In this document: piece after piece, positions 1 through 8,632 of the stretch
How positions within the stretch are numbered: the stretch's first letter is position 1
Layout: each line of letters begins with the position of its first letter
Assembly: GCF_016863475.1 (NCBI RefSeq)
Contig: NZ_BOOY01000036.1
Span: forward strand, 289,165-353,164
Direction: 5' to 3'
Source of the DNA: Spirilliplanes yamanashiensis
Lineage (GTDB): Bacteria; Actinomycetota; Actinomycetes; Mycobacteriales; Micromonosporaceae
Length of the DNA: 64,000 nt
Program-made: the position numbers and the translations under genes
Notes under the pieces: generated by a model
Databases searched by the model: none
Told to the model about the DNA's origin: nothing
The model's input: only the letters and a program-made list of their open reading frames with translations

Positions 1-2
1 GC

Positions 3-518
3 GCCGTCGCCGGGCTGCCGGGGCTGCTCGGCTACCGGGCGGCCAACACCCTCGACGCGATGGTCGGCCACCGCTCGCCCCGGTACGCGCGGTTCGGCAC
101 GGCGGCGGCGCGCCTCGACGACGCCCTGAACCTGGTGCCGTCGCGGCTGACGGCGGCGCTGACGATCCTCGCCGCCCCGACCGTCAACGGCTCCCGCGCC
201 GAGGCCGCGCGGGTGTGGCGCCGCGACCGGGCCGACCACCCCAGCCCCAACGCCGGCCAGTGCGAGTCGTCCATGGCGGGGGCGCTGGGCGTGCGGCTCG
301 GCGGCCGCAACGTCTACTTCGGCCGGTCCGAGGTGCGGCCTTTCCTGGGCGACGGGCCGCGGCCGTCGGCCGGGCACATCAAGCGCGCGGCGAAGCTGTC
401 CGGCACCGTCGGCCTGCTGGCGGCGGGGCTGGCCGCGACGGTCGCCGCGACCCGGGCGGGCGTCGCCGCGGCGGCCGGCCACGCCGTGCGTCGCACGCGC
501 CGGGGCGGTGGCCGGTGA
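3..518 (+). CDS. cobD: Cobalamin biosynthesis protein CobD/CbiB (5' end outside the window)
   Basis: The frame is already open at the left edge, so only about the last 171 residues are seen. CobD/CbiB is an integral membrane enzyme that joins aminopropanol (or its phosphate) to cobyric acid, giving adenosylcobinamide (phosphate). Family signatures are the N-T-L-D-A-M stretch near the start, the D-D-x-L-N-x-V-P-S-R-L-T segment, and [10 protein letters not shown] around residues 80-90. A hydrophobic Ala/Gly/Val-rich helix and a basic tail close the protein. The stop TGA overlaps the cobQ start (GTGA), implying translational coupling within one cobalamin operon. The family assignment is firm; the N-terminal half cannot be judged. 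Confidence 0.93.
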   Translation, partial: AVAGLPGLLGYRAANTLDAMVGHRSPRYARFGTAAARLDDALNLVPSRLTAALTILAAPTVNGSRAEAARVWRRDRADHPSPNAGQCESSMAGALGVRLGGRNVYFGRSEVRPFLGDGPRPSAGHIKRAAKLSGTVGLLAAGLAATVAATRAGVAAAAGHAVRRTRRGGGR

Positions 519-2044
519 GCGGGGGGCTGCTGGTCGCCGGCACCACGTCCGACGCCGGCAAGAGCGTCCTCACCGCCGGGATCTGCCGGTGGCTGCACCG
601 CCGCGGGGTGAAGGTGGCCCCGTTCAAGGCGCAGAACATGTCCAACAACTCGGCCGTCGTGGTCGGGCCCGACGGCCGCGGCGGCGAGATCGGCCGCGCC
701 CAGGCCATGCAGGCGACCGCCGCCGGGCTGGCCCCCGACATCCGGTTCAACCCGGTGCTGCTCAAGCCGGGCAGCGACCTGTCCAGCCAGGTGGTGCTGC
801 TCGGCGAGGCCGTCGACACCGTCACCGCCGGCAGCTACCGGGCGCTGCGCCCGCGGCTCGCCGAGACCGTGCACGAGACCCTGGCCGAGCTGCGCCGCGA
901 GTACGACGCCGTCATCTGCGAGGGCGCCGGCAGCCCCGCCGAGATCAACCTGCGGGCCGGCGACTTCGTCAACATGGGCCTGGCGCGGCACGCCGGGCTG
1001 CCCGCCGTGGTCGTCGGCGACATCGACCGCGGGGGCGTGTTCGCTGCGCTGTTCGGCACGGTGGCGCTGCTGTCGCCGGAGGACCAGGCGCTGGTCGCGG
1101 GCTTCGTGGTGAACAAGTTCCGGGGCGACCGCGCGCTGCTGCAACCCGGCCTCGACATGATCGAGCGGGTGGCGGGCCGCGGCGTGCTGGGCGTGCTGCC
1201 GTACGCGCACGACCTGTGGATCGACGGCGAGGACTCCCTGTCGTACGGCACCAGCCTCGGCCGCCCCGCCGCCCCGCACGGCACCCAGTGGCTGCGGGTG
1301 GCCGTGGTGCGGCTGCCCCGCATGTCCAACGCCACCGACGCCGAGGCCCTCGCCGCCGAGCCGGGCGTCCGGGTGCGCATCACCCGCGACCCCGCCGACG
1401 TCGCCGACGCCGACCTGGTCGTCCTGCCCGGCTCCAAGGCCACGGTCAGCGACCTGGGGTGGCTGCGCGACACCGGCCTCGCCGCGGCGGTCACCGCGCA
1501 CGCCGCGCAGGGCCGCCCGGTGCTCGGCGTGTGCGGCGGCTTCCAGATGCTCGGCCGCGCCGTCCACGACGACGTGGAGAGCCGCCGCGGCACCGTCGAC
1601 GGGCTGGGCCTGCTGCCGGTCGAGGTGACGTTCGGGCCGCGCAAAACCCTCGCCCAGTCCCGGGGCACCGCGTTCGGCGGCGTGCCGGTCGCCGGCTACG
1701 AGATCCACCACGGGTACGTCTCCGCGACCAGCGCCGACCCGTTCCTCTCGTACGTAGACGGCACCCCCGAGGGGGCGGTGGCGGGTTCGGTGGTCGGCAC
1801 CCACTGGCACGGGGCGTTCGAGTCCGACGAGTTCCGGCGCGCGTTCCTCGCGTGGGCGGCCGCGCGGGCGGGCCGCACCGGATTCGTGGCGGCCCCGGAC
1901 ACCCGGTTCGCCGCTGTGCGCGACCGCGCCCTCGACACCCTCGGCGACCTCGTCGAGGAGCACCTGGACACGGCGGCGCTGTGGCGGCTGATCGAAGACG
2001 GCGCCCCGCCCGGCCTGCCGTTCCTCCCACCGGGCGCCCCATGA
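515..2044 (+). CDS. cobQ: Cobyric acid synthase CobQ (glutamine-hydrolysing)
   Basis: This 509-residue enzyme amidates four carboxylates of adenosylcobyrinic acid a,c-diamide, using glutamine and ATP. The N-terminal dethiobiotin-synthetase-like domain starts at once with G-T-T-S-D-A-G-K-S (P-loop) and then K-A-Q-N-M-S-N-N-S. The middle carries [10 protein letters not shown] and [10 protein letters not shown]. The C-terminal class I glutaminase domain has its nucleophile in V-C-G-G-F-Q-M-L-G and histidines in I-H-H-G-Y and T-H-W-H-G. The GTG start at 515 was chosen because it overlaps the cobD stop and gives the usual N-terminus just before the P-loop. An open frame further upstream is only antisense-like noise. 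Its stop overlaps the next ATG (ATGA). Confidence 0.96.
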   Translation: MSGGLLVAGTTSDAGKSVLTAGICRWLHRRGVKVAPFKAQNMSNNSAVVVGPDGRGGEIGRAQAMQATAAGLAPDIRFNPVLLKPGSDLSSQVVLLGEAVDTVTAGSYRALRPRLAETVHETLAELRREYDAVICEGAGSPAEINLRAGDFVNMGLARHAGLPAVVVGDIDRGGVFAALFGTVALLSPEDQALVAGFVVNKFRGDRALLQPGLDMIERVAGRGVLGVLPYAHDLWIDGEDSLSYGTSLGRPAAPHGTQWLRVAVVRLPRMSNATDAEALAAEPGVRVRITRDPADVADADLVVLPGSKATVSDLGWLRDTGLAAAVTAHAAQGRPVLGVCGGFQMLGRAVHDDVESRRGTVDGLGLLPVEVTFGPRKTLAQSRGTAFGGVPVAGYEIHHGYVSATSADPFLSYVDGTPEGAVAGSVVGTHWHGAFESDEFRRAFLAWAAARAGRTGFVAAPDTRFAAVRDRALDTLGDLVEEHLDTAALWRLIEDGAPPGLPFLPPGAP

Positions 2045-2715
2045 CGACGGCCGCCGGCCGCGACGCCGCCGGGGGTGCCGGTGGTGCCGAGACCGCCACG
2101 GCGCCGGCCGCGCGGGTCAAGGGATTCGCCGAGCTGGCGGCCGACGTTCGGCGGCGGCCCGCGCGGCTCGGGGCCGTGCGGCTCGTCGCGGTCGACGGGC
2201 CCAGCGGGGCGGGCAAGACCGTGTTCGCCGGGCGGCTCGCCGCCCACCTCGGCTCCGCGCCCGTCGTGCACACCGACGACCTGCTCGACGGCTGGGACGA
2301 CCAGTTCACCTTCTGGGAGCGCCTGGAGCGACTGGTGCTCGCACCGCTACGGGCGGGCCGGGACGTCACTTACCGGCCGTACCGGTGGGAGGAGGGCGCG
2401 TTCAGCGGCGCGCCCGTGCGGGTCCCCGGCGGCAGCCCGGTCGTGGTGGTCGAGGGGGTGAGCGCCGCCCGGGCGGTCGTCCGGCCGGAGCTGACGCTCG
2501 CCGTGTTCGTGACCGCCCCGCCGGAGCTGCGGCTGAGCCGGGGGCTGGAGCGGGACGGGCCGGGGGTGCGGGACCACCTGGAGCGGTGGCGGGCCGCCGA
2601 GGACCGGCACTTCGCCGCGGACCGCACCCGCGCGGCGGCCGACCTGGTCGTGGACGGCGCACCCGGCGCGCCCCACGACCCGGCTTGGGAGTACGTCGCC
2701 CTCGGCGGCACCTAG
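2041..2715 (+). CDS. P-loop uridine-kinase-like protein coupled to cobQ
   Basis: The product has 224 residues. After about 40 Ala/Gly-rich residues comes a P-loop kinase core: [10 protein letters not shown] (Walker A, about residue 55), H-T-D-D-L-L-D-G-W (possible acceptor-binding acidic loop) and V-V-V-E-G-V-S (Walker B-like). A late R-W-x-A-E-D-R-H-F-A segment resembles the lid of uridine-kinase-like enzymes. The start ATG overlaps the cobQ stop by 4 bp, so the gene is translationally coupled to cobalamin synthesis. The substrate cannot be read from the sequence. A housekeeping nucleoside kinase-like role is the default. A role in the corrinoid side-chain branch (for example phosphorylating a small alcohol) is only suggested by position. 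Confidence 0.8.
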   Translation: MTTAAGRDAAGGAGGAETATAPAARVKGFAELAADVRRRPARLGAVRLVAVDGPSGAGKTVFAGRLAAHLGSAPVVHTDDLLDGWDDQFTFWERLERLVLAPLRAGRDVTYRPYRWEEGAFSGAPVRVPGGSPVVVVEGVSAARAVVRPELTLAVFVTAPPELRLSRGLERDGPGVRDHLERWRAAEDRHFAADRTRAAADLVVDGAPGAPHDPAWEYVALGGT

Positions 2716-2845
2716 GCGGCGATGAGGGCGACCAGGCCGCAACCCGCTGGTGGGGTGGCGGGCGGCTGCGGCCTGCGCCAGCGGCGACCGCCGCCGGTCG
2801 CGCGCGATCGCGGACGCGGCCCGCGGCGGCTAGAGCGCCGCCCTG

Positions 2846-2932
2846 GCCGCCGCGCTGGCCCACGCCGCACTGGCCCACGCCGCCCCGGCCCGCGCCGGCC
2901 TGACCCGCGCCGGCCTGGCCCGCGCCGGCCAA
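2846..2932 (+). repeat. 15-bp tandem repeats, probable pentapeptide-repeat relic
   Basis: Between the kinase-like gene and the peptidase lie five 15-bp units beginning at 2858, 2873, 2888, 2903 and 2918, preceded by a shortened 12-bp unit. Read on the plus strand in the frame of 2858 they encode five-residue units of the form A-[HR]-A-[AG]-[LPQ]. Shifted, this is A-[AG]-L-[AT]-[HR], similar to the A-[DN]-L-x-x pentapeptide consensus. No start codon exists in that frame after the TAG near 2831, so it is not a gene as it stands. The rest of 2716-2990 holds only the next gene's promoter. Confidence 0.55.
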
Positions 2933-2977
2933 TGCGGCGGCGGTGAGGGGAACACGGACGGCGGGCCGTTGCCGGAT

Positions 2978-2990
2978 TAGGGTCGGCGGC
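2978..2990 (+). promoter_or_regulatory. Putative leaderless promoter of the M20 peptidase gene
   Basis: A -10-like hexamer TAGGGT (2978-2983) ends seven bases before the ATG at 2991, and there is no purine-rich ribosome-binding site. This is the spacing expected if transcription starts at the start codon. No good -35 element is visible. Confidence 0.45.
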
Positions 2991-4331
2991 ATGAGTCTCA
3001 GCGAAACCGACCTGCGCGCTGCGATCCAGCGCGAGCTCCCCGGCGTCCGCGCCGACCTCGAAAACCTCGTGCGCATCCCCGGCATCGCCTTCGACGGGTT
3101 CGACCACAGCGAGGTCGAGCGGTCGGCGGAGGCGGTGGCGGAGCTGTTGCGGGGGTGCGGGCTCGAGGTGCGGATCGTGCGGGCCGGTGGGCAGCCCGCG
3201 GTGATCGGGCACCGGCCGGCGCCGCCCGGGAAGCCGACGGTGCTGTTGTACGCGCACCACGACGTGCAGCCGGTGGGCGACCTGGCCCTGTGGGAGTCGG
3301 AGCCGTTCGAGCCGGTGGAGCGGGGCGGGCGGTTGTTCGGGCGGGGGGCCGCGGACGACAAGGCGGGCGTGATGGCGCACGTGGCGGCGTTGCGGGCGTT
3401 CGGGGACGAGCTGCCGGTCGGGGTGACGGTGTTCGTGGAGGGCGAGGAGGAATACGGGTCGGACTCGCTGGACGCGTTGATCGCCGAGCACCGGGAGTTG
3501 CTGCGTGCCGACGTCATCGTGATCGCGGACTCGGGGAACTGGGACGTCGGGGTGCCGGCGCTGACGACGTCGCTGCGCGGGCTGGTGAACTGTTTCGTGG
3601 ACGTGCGGGTGCTGCGGCAGGCCGTGCACAGCGGGATGGTCGGCGGGGCGGTGCCGGACGCGTTGACGGCGTTGTCGCGGCTCGTCGCCACTCTGCACGA
3701 CGACGCGGGCGACGTGGCGGTCGACGGGCTGGTGGGCCGGGACGCGGCCGAGGTGGATTATCCGGCGGAGCGGTTGCGGCACGAGGCGGGGCTGCTCGAC
3801 GGGGTGCAGTTCATGGGCACCGGGCGGTTGACGGACCGGATCTGGAACCGGCCGGCGATCGCGGTGCTGGGCATCGACGCGCCGCGCACCGCCGAGGCGC
3901 CGAACGCGATCGTGCCGTCGGCGCGGGCGAAGCTGAGTGTGCGGCTGGCGCCCGGGCAGGATCCGCAGGCGGCCCTGGACGCGGTGACGGCGCACCTGCA
4001 CAAGCATGCCCCGTGGGGCGCGCAGGTGTCGGTGGAGCTGGAGTCGCTGGGTGCGCCGTGTTCGATCGACGCGCGCGGGCCCCGGTACGACGCGGCGCGG
4101 GCGGCGTTCCGGGAGGCGTGGGACGGGGTGGAGCCGGTCGACATGGGGGTGGGCGGGTCGATCCCGTTCATCGCGACGTTCCAGGAGGTGTTCCCGGACG
4201 CCGCGATCCTGGTGACGGGCGTGGAGGACCCGGACTCGCGGGCGCACGGGCCGAACGAGAGCCTGCACCTGGGGGAGTTCGCCCGGGTGTGCCTGGCCGA
4301 GGCGCTGCTGCTGATGAAGGTCGCCGGGTGA
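2991..4331 (+). CDS. M20 family zinc dipeptidase/metallopeptidase
   Basis: This 446-residue cytoplasmic hydrolase belongs to the M20 (ArgE/DapE/CNDP-like) family of two-zinc aminoacylases and dipeptidases. Metal ligands are recognisable in L-L-Y-A-H-H-D-V-Q-P (about residue 85), G-A-A-D-D-K-A-G (bridging Asp), the E-G-E-E-E-Y-G-S general-base and ligand segment, the D-S-G region, and a late H-G-P-N-E. The V-H-S-G motif of the dimerisation lid is present. The length fits the family. The ATG at 2991 is preceded by a -10-like box and no ribosome-binding site. It is followed 10 bp later by the DNA ligase gene, so the two may be co-transcribed. Substrate preference cannot be inferred. Confidence 0.93.
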   Translation: MSLSETDLRAAIQRELPGVRADLENLVRIPGIAFDGFDHSEVERSAEAVAELLRGCGLEVRIVRAGGQPAVIGHRPAPPGKPTVLLYAHHDVQPVGDLALWESEPFEPVERGGRLFGRGAADDKAGVMAHVAALRAFGDELPVGVTVFVEGEEEYGSDSLDALIAEHRELLRADVIVIADSGNWDVGVPALTTSLRGLVNCFVDVRVLRQAVHSGMVGGAVPDALTALSRLVATLHDDAGDVAVDGLVGRDAAEVDYPAERLRHEAGLLDGVQFMGTGRLTDRIWNRPAIAVLGIDAPRTAEAPNAIVPSARAKLSVRLAPGQDPQAALDAVTAHLHKHAPWGAQVSVELESLGAPCSIDARGPRYDAARAAFREAWDGVEPVDMGVGGSIPFIATFQEVFPDAAILVTGVEDPDSRAHGPNESLHLGEFARVCLAEALLLMKVAG

Positions 4332-4341
4332 AGATGATGTC

Positions 4342-5898
4342 GTGCTCTTCGTAGACGTGGCGGCCACCTCGGCCGCCGTCAGCGCCACGTCCGGCCGCAA
4401 GGCGAAGATCGAGCTGCTCGCGGGCGCGCTGCGCCGGTTGGCGCCGGCCGAGCTGGCGGCCGGGTCGGCGTTCCTGGCGGGGGAGCTGCGGCAGCGGCAG
4501 ACCGGGGTGGGGTACGCGGCGCTGCGGGACCTGCCGCCGCCCGCCGAGTCGCCGAGCCTGACGGTGGCCGCGGTGGACGACGCGGCGGCGGCGCTGGCCG
4601 CCACCAGCGGGCCGGGGTCGCAGGCGCGGCGGCGGGAGCTGCTGGGCGGGCTGTTCGGGGCGGCCACCGCGGACGAGCAGCGGCTGTTGGTGGGGTTGTT
4701 CGGCGGGGAGTTGCGGCAGGGCGCCCAGGCCGGGCTGCTCGCCGACGCGATCGCCACGGCCGCGCAGGTGCCGCTCGCGACGGTGCGCCGGGCGCTGCTG
4801 CTGTCCGGGGACCTGAAGGAGGTCGCGGTGGCGGCGCTGGACGGCGGGGCCGCCGCCCTGGCGGAGTTCGCGCTGCGGGTGGGGCGGCCGCTGACGCCGA
4901 TGCTGGCGCAGAGCGCCCCGGACGTGGCGGCGGCCGTGGCGGCGACGGGGCTGCCGGCGGCGGTGGACGCGAAGCTCGACGGGATCCGGGTGCAGGTGCA
5001 CCGCTCCGGCGACGACGTCGGGGTGTTCACCCGCAGCCTGGACGACATCACCGCCCGGGTGCCGGAGCTGGTCGCGGCGGTCCGGTCGCTGCCCGCCCGG
5101 GAGCTGGTGCTGGACGGCGAGGCGATGATGCTGGACGCGGACGGCCGCCCGAGCCCCTTCCAGGAGACGGCCAGCCGAGCGGCCAGCCGAGCGGAGGAGA
5201 AAAGCGCGCAGCTCACCCCGTACTTCTTCGACCTGCTGCACCTGGACGGCACCGACTACCTGGACGAGCCGGGCCGGGTGCGGTGGGCGGCGCTGGCGCA
5301 GGCGGTGCCGGAGCCGATGCTGGTGGGACGCGGGTTCGTCGACACCCCGCAGGAGGCGGCGGCGCTGTTCGACGCCGCGATCGCCGCCGGGCAGGAGGGC
5401 GTCGTGGTGAAGGCGCTGGACGCGCCGTACGACGTGGGGCGGCGCGGGTCCGCGTGGGTCAAGGTCAAGCCGCGGCACACCCTCGACCTGGTGGTGCTGG
5501 CCGTCGAGTGGGGGCACGGCCGGCGCAAGGGCTGGCTGTCCAACCTGCACCTGGGCGCGCGCGACCCCCGTACCGGCGGGTTCGTGATGCTCGGCAAGAC
5601 CTTCAAGGGCCTCACCGACGAGCTGCTGCGCTGGCAGACCGAGCGGTTCCAGGAGCTGGCCGTCGACCGGGGCGACTGGGTGGTGACGGTGCGGCCGGTG
5701 CAGGTCGTGGAGATCGCGTTCGATGGGGTGCAGACCAGCCCGCGCTACCCGGGCGGGGTGGCGCTGCGGTTCGCCCGGGTGCTGCGCTACCGCGACGACA
5801 AGACCGCCGCCGAGGCCGACACGATCGACGCGGTGCGGGCGCTGCACGTCGGCCGGGTGGCCGACCCCGGTCAGATCGCGGCGAGCGACCGCACGTAG
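4342..5898 (+). CDS. lig: ATP-dependent DNA ligase LigB-type
   Basis: This 518-residue ligase seals nicks through an adenylylated lysine. The adenylation motif I is D-A-K-L-D-G-I-R (about residue 213). Later come motif III-like L-D-G-E-A, motif IV E-G-V-V-V-K, and motif V W-V-K-V-K-P. The N-terminal 200 residues are the helical DNA-binding domain, with the D-V-A-A-T-S-A-A-V start typical of the actinobacterial enzyme. Actinobacteria normally replicate with a separate NAD-dependent LigA, so this enzyme is presumably accessory or repair-related. GTG 4342 is used because it gives the family N-terminus. The last 28 bp overlap the convergent gene on the minus strand. Confidence 0.95.
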   Translation: MLFVDVAATSAAVSATSGRKAKIELLAGALRRLAPAELAAGSAFLAGELRQRQTGVGYAALRDLPPPAESPSLTVAAVDDAAAALAATSGPGSQARRRELLGGLFGAATADEQRLLVGLFGGELRQGAQAGLLADAIATAAQVPLATVRRALLLSGDLKEVAVAALDGGAAALAEFALRVGRPLTPMLAQSAPDVAAAVAATGLPAAVDAKLDGIRVQVHRSGDDVGVFTRSLDDITARVPELVAAVRSLPARELVLDGEAMMLDADGRPSPFQETASRAASRAEEKSAQLTPYFFDLLHLDGTDYLDEPGRVRWAALAQAVPEPMLVGRGFVDTPQEAAALFDAAIAAGQEGVVVKALDAPYDVGRRGSAWVKVKPRHTLDLVVLAVEWGHGRRKGWLSNLHLGARDPRTGGFVMLGKTFKGLTDELLRWQTERFQELAVDRGDWVVTVRPVQVVEIAFDGVQTSPRYPGGVALRFARVLRYRDDKTAAEADTIDAVRALHVGRVADPGQIAASDRT

Positions 5899-6362
5899 TT
5901 CACCTGCTGGTGCACGTGCGCCACCTGCTCCTGGGCGGTGACCGGGATGCGGGCCACGTACTGCCGGGTGCCGTTGGTGACGGTCACCTGCACGGTCCCG
6001 CGGTAGATCGTCTCCTTCACCAGCAGGAACAGCAGGCTGAACACGGTCAGCACGCAGAAGCCCGCGACGGCGCAGACGATCGCCCAGGTGGGGATCTTCT
6101 GCTCGTTGTGCCAGTAGTCGGTGACGTGCCAGGTGGAGCCCTTCAGCGGGATGTCGCCGGCCGGGGTGCGCACCACGGTGGACGTCACGCCCAGCTCGCC
6201 GATCTGCACGATCACCGCGCCCGGGTCGGCGGGCGGCGGCGGTTCCGCGGCCGGCAGCGGCATCGTCGGCGGGGCGCCGGAGACGGGGGGCAGCGGCGCG
6301 AAGCCGGGGTGACCCCAGGGGTCGCTGGGCTCGTTCGCCGGGGGAGGAGCCGGGTACGTCAC
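5871..6362 (-). CDS. Conserved membrane protein of unknown function
   Basis: The product has 163 residues and begins with GTG. The first 50 residues are rich in Pro and Ala and probably disordered. A short soluble stretch follows, then one long hydrophobic segment (about residues 93-115, I-V-C-A-V-A-G-F-C through L-L-F-L-L-V). The last 50 residues are hydrophilic with predicted beta character and end H-V-H-Q-Q-V-N-Y-V-R-S-L. The family is not assigned. The layout suggests a membrane-anchored protein with a small extracytoplasmic or cytoplasmic beta domain. The gene overlaps the ligase 3' end tail-to-tail and is followed by SURF1 on the same strand, with 10 bp between stop (6373) and start. 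Confidence 0.75.
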   Translation of the reverse strand: MTYPAPPPANEPSDPWGHPGFAPLPPVSGAPPTMPLPAAEPPPPADPGAVIVQIGELGVTSTVVRTPAGDIPLKGSTWHVTDYWHNEQKIPTWAIVCAVAGFCVLTVFSLLFLLVKETIYRGTVQVTVTNGTRQYVARIPVTAQEQVAHVHQQVNYVRSLAAI

Positions 6363-6372
6363 GCAGCGCAGC

Positions 6373-7152
6373 CTAACGTGCGGCGGGCGTGGCGGCCGCG
6401 GGCCTGGGGTGCGCCTCGCGCCACGCCAGCCAGCCGTAGGCGGCCAGCGCCATCGCCGCGAACAGCCACCACTGGATGGCGTACCCGCCGTTCTGCAGGG
6501 CGTTCTCGTGCTCGACGGGGATGGGCACGAACGCCGGGTCGGCCGCCGGGGTCTGCTCGGTCATCAGCACGTACCCGCCGTAGACCGGGTACGGCAGCTC
6601 GCCGGCGAGCTGGTCGACGGCGACGCGGCGCACCTGGATGCGCCCGTCGCGGCGTTCGATGGCGCCGGGCCGGCTCTCCGACGGGTGCACCCGCCCGACG
6701 ACGGTGACCTGGCCGGCAGGCACGGCGGGCACGGCCGGGACGGCGGTCGCCCCGCCGGGCGCGGGCGGGATCCAGCCGCGGTCGACCAGCACGGCGGTGC
6801 CGTCGGCGAGCACCAGCGGCGTCACCACCTCGTAGCCGACGGCGTCGTTGACGGTGCGGCTGCGCACCAGGATCTCGTTGGCCGCGTCGTACCGGCCGGT
6901 CATGGTCACCCGGGACCAGGCGGCGTCGTCGGCGGGGCGCGGCCCGGCGGTGCCCGGGGCGGCCGGGCGGCCCAGCACGGTGGTGATGTCGGCGGGTGTC
7001 GCGGTCGCACCCGCGTCGACCCGGGCGTTCAGCGCGTTGCGCTCGTCGTACCGGTGATGCTGCCAGTTGCCGAGCAGCAGCATGACGGCGGCGGCGGCGA
7101 CGGCGAGCACGAACCCGCCGATCCAGCGCGGTGTCAGCAGGAACCGGTACAC
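6373..7152 (-). CDS. SURF1 family cytochrome c oxidase assembly protein
   Basis: This 259-residue protein has two transmembrane helices, one at each end: L-T-P-R-W-I-G-G-F-V-L-A-V-A near the N-terminus and W-W-L-F-A-A-M-A-L-A-A-Y near the C-terminus. SURF1 proteins help insert haem a into the terminal oxidase. Characteristic segments are G-N-W-Q-x-x-R after helix 1, the V-L-V-D-R-G-W-I-P motif, and N-G-G-Y-A-I-Q-W before helix 2. GTG 7152 (V-Y-R-F-L-L-T-P-R-W) is the natural start; the frame stays open further upstream but without family sequence. The gene is divergent from cobB with 79 bp between them. Confidence 0.92.
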   Translation of the reverse strand: MYRFLLTPRWIGGFVLAVAAAAVMLLLGNWQHHRYDERNALNARVDAGATATPADITTVLGRPAAPGTAGPRPADDAAWSRVTMTGRYDAANEILVRSRTVNDAVGYEVVTPLVLADGTAVLVDRGWIPPAPGGATAVPAVPAVPAGQVTVVGRVHPSESRPGAIERRDGRIQVRRVAVDQLAGELPYPVYGGYVLMTEQTPAADPAFVPIPVEHENALQNGGYAIQWWLFAAMALAAYGWLAWREAHPRPAAATPAAR

Positions 7153-7231
7153 ACGATCGAGGCTACGGCGGGAAGAGCCGTACGGAAGCACCGGGTAGGG
7201 TCGCGACCAGCACCCGGGGGAGGATCGAGAG

Positions 7232-8608
7232 ATGACGGCCGTACCGCGGCTGGTGGTTAGCGCGCCCGCGTCGGGCCACGGCAAGACGGCGGTGGCCGTC
7301 GGGCTGCTCGCGGCGTACGCGGCCCGCGGCGTGCCCGCGGCCGGCTTCAAGGTCGGCCCCGACCACACCGACGCCGCCTACCTGGGGCTGGCCGCCGGGC
7401 GGCCCGGCCGCAACCTGGACCCGCGCCTGGTCGAGGGGTTCCGCATCCCGGGGCTGTTCGCGCACGGCGCCGCGGGGGCGCAGCTGGCGGTGGTCGAGGG
7501 CACGATGGGGCTGTTCGACAGCCTGACCGGCCAGCCCGAGCAGGACGGCACCGCGGCGGTCGCGGCGGCGCTGCAGGCCCCGGTGGTGCTGGTGGTGGAC
7601 GTGGCGGCGATGGGCCACTCGATCGCCGCGCTGGTGCACGGCTTCCGCTCGTACGACGAGATGGTGCGGCTGGGCGGTGTCGTCCTCAACCGGGTGGTGT
7701 CGCCCCGGCACGAGCAGATGCTGCGCACCGCGCTGGACGACATCGGCATCCCGATCCTGGGCGCGCTGCGCCGCGGCGACCTGCCCGCGGTGCTGCCGGC
7801 GCGCGCGCACGGGCCGGTGCCGGCGGCGCACCGCACCGTCGAGGCGGTGCGCGCGGTGCGCCGGCTCGGCGAGGCCATCGCCTCGGCCGTCGACCTGGAT
7901 CGGGTGCTCGGCCTGGCCGCCACCGCGCCCGCGCTGGGCGCCACCGCCTGGTCGCCGGCCGAGGCCGTCGGCGAGGTCGAGGCGGCCGCGCACCGCCCGG
8001 TCGTCGCGGTCGCGGGCGGCCCGGGCGCCGCGTTCGCGTACGCGGAGACCGCCGAGCTGCTCACCGCCGCGGGCGCCGACGTGGTGCCGGTCGACCCGCT
8101 GCGCGACGAGGCCCTGCCGCCCGGCACCCGCGCGCTGGTCGTGGGGGCGGGGCTGCCGGAGGCGTTCGCGGAGGAGCTGTCGGCCAACCGGCGGCTGTGC
8201 GCCGCGGTGGCGCAGCTGGCCCACGACGGCGCGCCGGTGCTGGCCGAGGGGGTGGGCCTGCTGTGGCTGGCCCGCGAGGTGGACGGCCGCCCGATGTGCG
8301 GGGTGCTGGACGCGGTGGCGGTGTCGCAGGAGCGCACGGTCGCCGGCTACCGGGAGGCGACGGCCCGCACGGCGTCGCCGCTGGCCCCGGTGGGCGCCCG
8401 GATCACCGGGTACAAGCAGCACCGCGCCGTGGTGACCCCGCGGGCCGGCGCCGAGCCGGCCTGGCTGTGGAACGGCGGCAACCCGGAGGGCTTCGTGTGG
8501 CGCCGGGTGCACGCCTCGCAGCTGGGCCTGCACTGGGCGGGCGCCCCGGACATCGCCCGCCGCCTGGTCACGACAGCAGTCAGCCCGCCGCTCGCGGCGA
8601 CGGGCTGA
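7232..8608 (+). CDS. cobB: Cobyrinate a,c-diamide synthase CobB with altered glutaminase site
   Basis: This 458-residue enzyme amidates carboxylates a and c of (hydrogeno)byrinate, with ATP and glutamine as usual co-substrates. The N-terminal domain has the P-loop S-A-P-A-S-G-H-G-K-T and K-V-G-P-D-H-T-D, followed by E-G-T-M-G-L-F-D. The C-terminal glutaminase-like domain is complete in length and keeps the terminal H-A-S-Q-L-G-L-H motif. However, the nucleophile position, A-E-C-x-G in relatives, reads A-E-G-V-G here (Gly340, codon GGG at 8249-8251). The domain may therefore use free ammonia or a separate glutaminase. Start ATG has a good GGGGGAGGA ribosome-binding site. A -10-like TAGGGT lies at 7196-7201. 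No cobalamin riboswitch was recognised upstream. Confidence 0.93.
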   Translation: MTAVPRLVVSAPASGHGKTAVAVGLLAAYAARGVPAAGFKVGPDHTDAAYLGLAAGRPGRNLDPRLVEGFRIPGLFAHGAAGAQLAVVEGTMGLFDSLTGQPEQDGTAAVAAALQAPVVLVVDVAAMGHSIAALVHGFRSYDEMVRLGGVVLNRVVSPRHEQMLRTALDDIGIPILGALRRGDLPAVLPARAHGPVPAAHRTVEAVRAVRRLGEAIASAVDLDRVLGLAATAPALGATAWSPAEAVGEVEAAAHRPVVAVAGGPGAAFAYAETAELLTAAGADVVPVDPLRDEALPPGTRALVVGAGLPEAFAEELSANRRLCAAVAQLAHDGAPVLAEGVGLLWLAREVDGRPMCGVLDAVAVSQERTVAGYREATARTASPLAPVGARITGYKQHRAVVTPRAGAEPAWLWNGGNPEGFVWRRVHASQLGLHWAGAPDIARRLVTTAVSPPLAATG

Positions 8609-8632
8609 CGGTGCTGACGGTGCTGTGACGGG

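Noticed and set aside
7153..7231. Cobalamin riboswitch upstream of cobB
   Set aside because: Only 79 bp separate the divergent starts, and no B12-box-like sequence or long paired leader is visible.
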